IMG/VR virus record: IMGVR_UViG_3300045135_001290
Coordinates: 1-20,969 of that record
Source of the DNA: a virus
Reading direction: 5' to 3' (one strand)
DNA: 20,969 bases
In this document: piece by piece, positions 16,883-20,969 of the stretch
How positions within the stretch are numbered: the first letter of the stretch is position 1
Layout: every line of letters starts with the position of its first letter
Position numbers and translations under genes: made by a program
Notes under the pieces: model-generated
The model's input: the letters and a program-made list of their open reading frames with translations, nothing else
What the model was told of the DNA's origin: nothing
Databases searched by the model: none

Positions 16883-17898
16883 TATTTATCTGGATTTATA
16901 GCTTTTGCTGCTTGTCCTCTTTTCTTAGCTGCTCTTTTATTTATTCTTTCTTCTCTTCTTTTTAGTCTTAAAGCTTTTTGCTTATTACCTGATTTTAAAG
17001 CTTCAATACCTTTTTGTCTAACTCTTGCAGCTCTACTTTCTTTTTTTTCAGCAGACTTAGTTTTTCTACCTACTTTTTTTATTGTTTTTTTGTCTAATAC
17101 TTTAGCATTATTATTTGGAGTAATAATTTTACTCTCTTTAACAACATCAGCTACTTTAGCTGTTACTACTTCAGGGATTAATGCTTTAGCTTTTGGTCTT
17201 GCTTTAATGGTATTATCGTAAGCCCAGCCTAATTTATCGTATTGTTTTCTTCTAAGCTCTGACCCTATTTTACCAGTTACTTTTGTTTTTTTCTTTTCTG
17301 CATACTGTCCTGTTTGATTTTTACGAGCAAGATCATCAGCTGCCCACCCGGCTTCTCCTTCTTTTCTAGCATTTAAATTTTTTTGTTTTTGTTTAGCTTT
17401 AGATGCATATGTTCCTGAAGCTTTAGCCATAGCGTATTCTTTAGCTGTATATCCTTCTGTGCTTCCAGGTTTGTGTTTTTTATCGTAGTTGTAAAGCTTA
17501 TTTTCTGTAGCCGCTATTTCTTTGGCTTTCCTAGCAGCAGCTCTCATACTATAATCATTTTTTCCAAAACTTTTAGAAGCATTTTTTATATCAGCACTTA
17601 ATGAAGACACGTTACTTCGGTATTTATCCATCATTGAGTTATAAGAAGCTATATCTTTCGCTTTTTTAGCAGCTTTACTAGCGGCTAATTCATCTGCTCT
17701 AGCTTTATTTTGCTTACTCATTTCATTTTTGAAAGCTTGTTGCTTAGTTTTTGTATCGTTTCCTACTGTTTGCTTAGCAGGTGATTTCATTTTTACAGGA
17801 GCACCCATATTAAGTAACGGTTGTTGAACCATTCCTCCTTTGGTTGTTTTTTTAAGTTTTGCTGTAATTGGAGTACAGCCTTTTTGTTTGTATGCCAT
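16882..17898 (-). CDS. Very basic Lys/Ala-rich protein with N-terminal PIT motif
   Basis: A 338-residue protein dominated by Lys, Ala and Arg with little hydrophobic core, so mostly helical or disordered. It starts MAYKQKGCTPITAKLKK, sharing a Pro-Ile-Thr plus basic signature with the 288- and 79-residue proteins upstream, and continues PLLNMGAPVKMKSPAK, including an SPxK motif. Repeated helical segments rich in AAKKAK and RAAARKAKEIAA follow. The final 80 residues (RAARVRQKGIEALK, RLKRREERINKRAAKKRG) are strongly cationic, as in nucleic-acid-binding tails. Family unknown. Possible roles are a DNA-condensing or ejected internal virion protein, or a minor structural component. It overlaps the holin gene by 1 nt and follows the Cys-tail protein with a 25-nt gap. 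Confidence 0.6.
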   Translation of the reverse strand: MAYKQKGCTPITAKLKKTTKGGMVQQPLLNMGAPVKMKSPAKQTVGNDTKTKQQAFKNEMSKQNKARADELAASKAAKKAKDIASYNSMMDKYRSNVSSLSADIKNASKSFGKNDYSMRAAARKAKEIAATENKLYNYDKKHKPGSTEGYTAKEYAMAKASGTYASKAKQKQKNLNARKEGEAGWAADDLARKNQTGQYAEKKKTKVTGKIGSELRRKQYDKLGWAYDNTIKARPKAKALIPEVVTAKVADVVKESKIITPNNNAKVLDKKTIKKVGRKTKSAEKKESRAARVRQKGIEALKSGNKQKALRLKRREERINKRAAKKRGQAAKAINPDK

Positions 17899-17923
17899 GA
17901 TTGGTTTTATTTATTTATTATTT

Positions 17924-18238
17924 TTAACAGTTCCATCTTCTTCTAGCAGCTCTACCTCTTTCTGAAGTCCAACTTCTAGATCTTGCGCAAAAAGCTTTTC
18001 TTCTTTTAGCTGCTTTGCCGTTTGGATCTAATTTAGAAGGATCTTTTGTTACAGCCGTTTTTAATTTACTACCAGGATTATCAGCTTTATATTTTTTTAC
18101 ACCTTTTTCAGACATACCACCACCAGCAGCAGCTCCTGTTCCGGTCTGGTTTGCTTCGTTATAATACCCTTTAGATTTCTTACGAGATGGAGCATCTCCT
18201 TTCTTTTTAAACGGTGAGTTATACTGTATATAAGCCAT
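17924..18238 (-). CDS. Small basic phage protein with conserved FCAR...RWNC tail
   Basis: A 104-residue highly basic protein. The middle GVKKYKADNPGSKLKTAVT (about 45-63) and the end KRRKAFCAR...RRRWNC (79-104) match a small protein family widespread in marine T4-like and uncultured phages, which I recall as DUF6321-like. In many members the end reads K-R-K-x-FCARMSGM...RKWNC; here a shorter Arg/Ser/Trp-rich linker joins the two conserved Cys. Cys86 and the C-terminal Cys104 may form a disulfide or metal site. The N-terminus (IQYNSPFKKKGD) has an SPxK-type motif like its neighbours. The gene starts 2 nt after the stop of the 288-residue basic gene. Function unknown; the basic charge suggests nucleic-acid contact. 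Confidence 0.65.
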   Translation of the reverse strand: MAYIQYNSPFKKKGDAPSRKKSKGYYNEANQTGTGAAAGGGMSEKGVKKYKADNPGSKLKTAVTKDPSKLDPNGKAAKRRKAFCARSRSWTSERGRAARRRWNC

Positions 18239-18240
18239 AA

Positions 18241-19107
18241 TTAATATTTTTTAAAGTAACCCTTTTTTAAAGGACCTCTCATTTTACCTGGTGCAGCTTT
18301 GATTGCATCTTGCAAATGTGGAGGTAGTGTATTTTGAGCTCCTTTTAATTTTTTAGCAGTGGGGCTTTTACCGTACATTTTAAAAGCGCTTGGATTCATT
18401 TTGGCACCTGATTTTTCATTTTCATCAGGTGTAATAATACCTTTTTTAACAGCTTCTCTTTTTTTCTTTTCTTCTAAATATTTTTTTTGTTCAGTTTCTC
18501 CTCCAAGATCACTTAAAGTCATATTTCTTTCTCCGGTTCTAACATCAGAAGTTCCAGTTCTTTTACCAGAAGCTCTTGATTTTTTATTTCTTTCAGCCAT
18601 TGCTTCAAACTCAGCAAGCTCAGCTCCAGCTTCTTCAGCTTTAAATTTTTTACGCATTTCAGGCGTTAATGTACCTGCTTTTTTAGCAGCTTTAATCTTA
18701 GCTCTACGAATATCTCTTTGTTCTTTTTTGATAGAACGTGACATTCTACGAGCTTCCCAAGGCTGCATTACGTCACCTGTTGTTTTTACTTTTAACGTTT
18801 CTTCCCAAACATTTTTTTCACCAGGTATAGTTTTTGTTTCTGTAGTGGTTGCATTTTTAGCGTTCCAATCTTCAGCTGCTTTTTTGAAAGATTCAAATGT
18901 AGGGTATTTAGATTTATCCGCATTTTTATACGCTTCTTTATAACTTACACCTGTTGGTTTTCTTTTAACTTCTACTGTTTCTGTTGTGTCAGGACCTTGT
19001 GTAACGCCTCCGGCTGTAACAACGCTAGGGTTATCTGGATCTATTGCGCCTTCTGCTTGAAAAAGTAATGGAGATCTTTTTATTCTACTAGTAATTGGTT
19101 TATTCAT
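18241..19107 (-). CDS. Basic helical protein with N-terminal PIT motif
   Basis: A 288-residue protein starting MNKPITSRIKRSPLLFQAEG, a motif I associate with small basic proteins of flavobacterial-type phages, followed by an acidic/Thr-rich spacer. Residues about 50-85 look globular-helical (SYKEAYKNADKSKYPTFESF). Residues about 110-200 are a long basic coil (ARRMSRSIKKEQRDIRRAKI), and the C-terminus is Lys/Pro-rich, ending KMRGPLKKGYFKKY. There is no enzymatic motif. It lies in a cluster of three basic proteins sharing the PIT signature between the metallopeptidase-like and holin genes. It may be a packaged internal protein or DNA-binding component. It is separated from its upstream neighbour by 24 nt and from its downstream neighbour by 2 nt. 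Confidence 0.6.
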   Translation of the reverse strand: MNKPITSRIKRSPLLFQAEGAIDPDNPSVVTAGGVTQGPDTTETVEVKRKPTGVSYKEAYKNADKSKYPTFESFKKAAEDWNAKNATTTETKTIPGEKNVWEETLKVKTTGDVMQPWEARRMSRSIKKEQRDIRRAKIKAAKKAGTLTPEMRKKFKAEEAGAELAEFEAMAERNKKSRASGKRTGTSDVRTGERNMTLSDLGGETEQKKYLEEKKKREAVKKGIITPDENEKSGAKMNPSAFKMYGKSPTAKKLKGAQNTLPPHLQDAIKAAPGKMRGPLKKGYFKKY

Positions 19108-19131
19108 AATATTTACAATTTTTTATTTTTG

Positions 19132-19371
19132 CTATTTTTTTGTTTCTGGATTAATCCATTTATCTTCACCTTTACCTTCACCTTTACCTTTACCTTCAAT
19201 AATAACTTCTTTAGATGAAGTATCACCACCTCCAGCATTCATTTTATCTTCCATTAATTTACTATAATCTACAAACCCTTTAGAGTTTGCTATATCAGCT
19301 TGACCACTTACAAGGCCCATGTTAATCTTGCAAGCACTAGAGGCTTTGTTTGTTATTGGTTTAGATCCCAT
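19132..19371 (-). CDS. Small PIT-motif protein with GKGE repeat tail
   Basis: A 79-residue protein starting MGSKPITNKASSACKINMGL, chosen from the ATG at 19371, which falls 4 nt after the metallopeptidase gene stop. A longer start (19419) would overlap that gene by 44 nt and lose the PIT motif from the N-terminus. The middle (GQADIANSKGFVDYSKLMED) is conserved-looking and the C-terminus carries a Gly-Lys-Gly-Glu run encoded by a tandem hexanucleotide repeat. I recall related short proteins in marine Bacteroidota phages with a KPIT..CKIN N-terminus. Function unknown. Confidence 0.55.
   Translation of the reverse strand: MGSKPITNKASSACKINMGLVSGQADIANSKGFVDYSKLMEDKMNAGGGDTSSKEVIIEGKGKGEGKGEDKWINPETKK
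19164..19197 (-). repeat. Tandem hexanucleotide repeat in coding sequence
   Basis: About 5.7 copies of a 6-base unit (CTTCAC/CTTTAC on the plus strand) encode alternating Lys-Gly and Glu-Gly pairs near the C-terminus of the small PIT-motif protein. Because the unit is a multiple of three, copy-number change would alter tail length and charge without a frameshift. Confidence 0.85.
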
Positions 19372-19375
19372 ATTT

Positions 19376-19756
19376 TTATTGTTTATTATAAGCTTCACGC
19401 TCCCATTCGAAGTTACCACCTTCTTGAGCGACTCTACCTGTCTGTTTATCTATTAATTGTCCGTTTACTCTTTGATATACTCTAGCTGGAGATTTTGTAT
19501 CTTTTTTCCAAGTTACTGTATTATCATCATAATGAAGTCTGCCTTGAGTCATTTGATCCAAATGTACTTTCTCATGGTTAACTGCTATTTCTTTATCCTT
19601 TCCTTTTAAAGACTTATCTATAAATATAGTGCCATCATTATTCGCTTCGCCTAATATACCACCTTCTAAATTCTTTTTAAAAACAGGTGTATTATAAGTA
19701 GAAGTTTCTTTATCAATGCCCACTAGTTCTGTAAAATCTTTTAATTTAAACCCCAT
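19376..19756 (-). CDS. HExxH metallopeptidase-like protein
   Basis: A 126-residue protein with a zinc-protease signature. Residues 60-70 read NHEKVHLDQMT, giving HExxH at 61-65 (His61, Glu62, His65), preceded by a predicted helix (DKEIAVNHEK) that follows a GTIFIDKS strand (42-49). Downstream, FEWEREAY (116-123) supplies candidate third-ligand glutamates, as in gluzincin-type sites with HExxH...E. Residues 71-100 form a short beta stretch (LHYDDNTVTWKK). The protein is short for a free-standing protease but fits small phage-encoded ones I recall in Bacteroidota phages. It starts 1 nt before the end of the upstream wHTH gene. Substrate is unknown; candidates are scaffold or capsid processing (no other protease is seen near the head genes) or host proteins. 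Confidence 0.6.
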   Translation of the reverse strand: MGFKLKDFTELVGIDKETSTYNTPVFKKNLEGGILGEANNDGTIFIDKSLKGKDKEIAVNHEKVHLDQMTQGRLHYDDNTVTWKKDTKSPARVYQRVNGQLIDKQTGRVAQEGGNFEWEREAYNKQ

Positions 19757-20196
19757 TATCTTTCTTTGTCTTTAATCATATCGTCAATAGCTTTATTGTA
19801 AACTTTATCTGTATATGTTTTATTATTGTAAAATACACTTCTTTCTGAAGTTGGTAAATCCTCTTCCGCTAGCAGTATTCTATAAATTCTATTTATTAAT
19901 AACTTGCATTTTTGAGAAACCTTATAAACAGCATATTTAGAAGATGTTCTATTTCTTTCTTTAAATACGTCAATCCAACCTTCTTTTCTTAATCTAGTCC
20001 ATCTATCTTTATCCCAACTATAAGTGTATGTTCCGTTTTTAAACTCATTTCTTGTAAAAAACTCTTTACAATCAAGATAAATTAACAACTCAAGATCAGC
20101 GTCTCTTAAATTATAAGTCTTACAAGCCCATCTTCTGACAAGCCTGTAATACTTAAATAAATTTATATCTTTAAGATCTTTTGGCGTTAGTCTCAT
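19756..20196 (-). CDS. Winged-helix-type DNA-binding protein
   Basis: A 146-residue basic protein with a MarR-like winged-helix arrangement. Residues 12-28 and 33-42 (DLELLIYLD) are helices, FTRNEF (47-52) a turn helix, YSWDKDRWTRLRKEGWIDVF (59-78) a recognition helix followed by a strand, and KERNRTSSKYAVYKVS (79-94) a wing, with a long C-terminal helix from 95 to 112. The tail (113-146) is charged. Similar proteins occur in flavobacterial phages as I recall. Its ATG overlaps the groES stop by 4 nt (ATGA), so its expression is coupled to the chaperonins. It may regulate late genes or bind phage DNA. Membership of the MarR family is inferred from fold pattern, not from a search. Confidence 0.6.
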   Translation of the reverse strand: MRLTPKDLKDINLFKYYRLVRRWACKTYNLRDADLELLIYLDCKEFFTRNEFKNGTYTYSWDKDRWTRLRKEGWIDVFKERNRTSSKYAVYKVSQKCKLLINRIYRILLAEEDLPTSERSVFYNNKTYTDKVYNKAIDDMIKDKER

Positions 20197-20450
20197 TCAA
20201 CTATAACTATATCACCAGCATTTATAACGTGATAAAAATTATCATTCCATTCAATACCATGACCCGCGTGCTTATCATATCTTATAAAATCTCCCTTTTT
20301 AACACCAACTACTTTATCGCCTGCACTTATAACTTTAGCCTTTAAGTACCTAATGTCACTATCTTGCTTTTCTGTCATCTCAATGCCACCTACAACTTTA
20401 GGAGCTTCTTTAATTTTCTCTATTACTAAATAATAATTAATTGCTTTCAT
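20193..20450 (-). CDS. groES: Co-chaperonin GroES
   Basis: An 85-residue Cpn10, about a dozen residues shorter than E. coli GroES. It begins AINYYLVIEKI, then a mobile loop APKVVGGIEMTE (16-27) with GG-I-E-M where most have GG-I-V-L, the loop that docks on GroEL. RYLKAKVISAG and KKGDFIRYDKHAG follow, and it ends HVINAGDIVIVE. It caps the GroEL ring to enclose substrate. It overlaps the groEL stop by 1 nt (TAATG) and the following wHTH gene by 4 nt, so the three are cotranslated. Order is groEL then groES, the reverse of the usual bacterial operon. Phage co-chaperonins such as T4 gp31 assist capsid folding; a similar role is likely here given the late-gene context. Confidence 0.85.
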   Translation of the reverse strand: MKAINYYLVIEKIKEAPKVVGGIEMTEKQDSDIRYLKAKVISAGDKVVGVKKGDFIRYDKHAGHGIEWNDNFYHVINAGDIVIVE

Positions 20451-20969
20451 TACGCTAATCTTTTATTACTTATTACACAATCTGCAGATATAATAGTTGT
20501 AACAACACTCACCGCGTTTTTAAGAGCTGACTTAGTAACTAAAACCGGATCTATAATACCAGCTTTTATCATATTTACTTCTTTGCCTGACTTAACATCT
20601 ATACCCCTGTTTCTAGCACTAGGCTTTTTAATTTCAACAATACCAGCATTATCTAATATCTTATAATAAGGCGCTTTGATAGATTCAAAAAGTATTTCTT
20701 CTCCTTTATTCTTTGGTTTTAAGCTGGTAGCTGCATTCAATAAAGCAATACCACCTCCTGCAACAATACCTTCTTGATAAGCTGCTTTGGTAGCGTGAAT
20801 AGCGTCTTCTACCCTATCCTTCTTTTCTTTTAATTCAACTTTAGAATCTGCTCCTACATAAATAATACCAACTTTTCCTGTTAGCATAGATAATCTTTGT
20901 TCTAACTTTTTCTTAAAAAACGGGTTGTTTTCGTTTTCTAACTTTTTAGTAACATCAGCAACTCTTTCT
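20450..20969 (-). CDS. groEL: Chaperonin GroEL (partial, C-terminal part)
   Basis: The C-terminal 172 codons of a group I chaperonin; the 5' part lies beyond the right edge. It covers the end of the apical/intermediate region and the equatorial domain. Key motifs are RVEDAIHATKAA, containing the catalytic Asp equivalent to E. coli Asp398, EGIVAGGGIALL (nucleotide-pocket AGGG) and AGIIDPVLVTKSAL (Asp equivalent to 495). The segment before NMIKAGIID is about five residues shorter than in E. coli, and the C-terminus ends SADCVISNKRLA with no Gly-Gly-Met tail. Nucleotide-binding residues look intact, so ATP hydrolysis is expected. It is followed with a 1-nt overlap by groES, and base composition matches the neighbouring phage genes, consistent with long residence in phage rather than fresh host transfer. 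Confidence 0.9.
   Translation of the reverse strand, partial: ERVADVTKKLENENNPFFKKKLEQRLSMLTGKVGIIYVGADSKVELKEKKDRVEDAIHATKAAYQEGIVAGGGIALLNAATSLKPKNKGEEILFESIKAPYYKILDNAGIVEIKKPSARNRGIDVKSGKEVNMIKAGIIDPVLVTKSALKNAVSVVTTIISADCVISNKRLA

Noticed and set aside
16865-17221. A plus-strand hydrophobic frame resembling a small membrane protein
   Set aside because: It is the antisense shadow of the 338-residue Lys/Ala-rich gene; all neighbours are on the minus strand.
18359-18943. A 194-codon plus-strand open frame with many hydrophobic residues
   Set aside because: It is antisense to the 288-residue Lys-rich gene; Lys codons read backwards give Phe/Leu, which mimics membrane segments. There is no independent context or leader.
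19372-19419. An upstream ATG extending the small PIT-motif protein to 95 residues
   Set aside because: It would overlap the metallopeptidase-like gene by 44 nt and put the PIT motif, N-terminal in the related neighbours, at residue 19.
1-20969. tRNA, rRNA, CRISPR, IS element, integrase or attachment site
   Set aside because: No cloverleaf, spaced repeat array, transposase-like protein or recombinase motif was seen; almost all bases are coding.

Overview
This window looks like part of the structural and morphogenesis region of a tailed dsDNA phage (Caudoviricetes), probably a marine phage infecting a Bacteroidota (flavobacterial-type) host. The DNA is AT-rich throughout. Every supportable gene lies on the minus strand, so transcription runs from high to low coordinates, and genes are packed with 1-4 nt stop/start overlaps (TAATG, ATGA) or very short gaps. 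The host inference rests on three things: A-rich leaders without Shine-Dalgarno motifs before nearly all starts, one candidate promoter of the Bacteroidota TTG-N19-TAnnTTTG type, and protein families I associate with marine phages. I saw no integrase, repressor-like immunity cassette, tRNA, CRISPR array or insertion sequence. No stretch over 300 bases lacks a gene; the longest gaps are about 82 and 67 bases, and both hold hairpin-like structure.

In transcription order (right to left), the first block is a chaperonin block: the 3' part of groEL (running off the right edge), groES, a winged-helix-like DNA-binding protein, and an HExxH metallopeptidase-like protein. Next is a run of very basic, low-complexity small proteins that share a short N-terminal Pro-Ile-Thr motif, one of them ending in a conserved Arg/Cys-rich tail. 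Then come a holin of the 3TM/GTA type, three small uncharacterised proteins, and a 197-residue protein that reads as two GroES-like domains in tandem.

After this comes the packaging and head cassette: probable small terminase, large terminase, portal with a long Gln-rich C-terminal helix, scaffold, HK97-fold-type major capsid protein, and a conserved structural protein of unknown role. The tail/neck cassette follows with two connector-like proteins. The last gene is a very large beta-rich virion protein (at least 1651 codons) that runs off the left edge. The order terminase, portal, scaffold, capsid, connector, connector, large beta-rich protein resembles T7/P22-type podovirus and crAss-like layouts, but tail type cannot be settled from this window.

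The most unusual aspect is the folding machinery. The phage encodes a chaperonin, an adjacent single-domain co-chaperonin in reversed gene order (groEL before groES), and a second double-barrel GroES-like protein just ahead of the terminase and capsid genes. I infer a dedicated capsid/virion folding system, comparable in logic to T4 gp31 but with the phage supplying its own GroEL.
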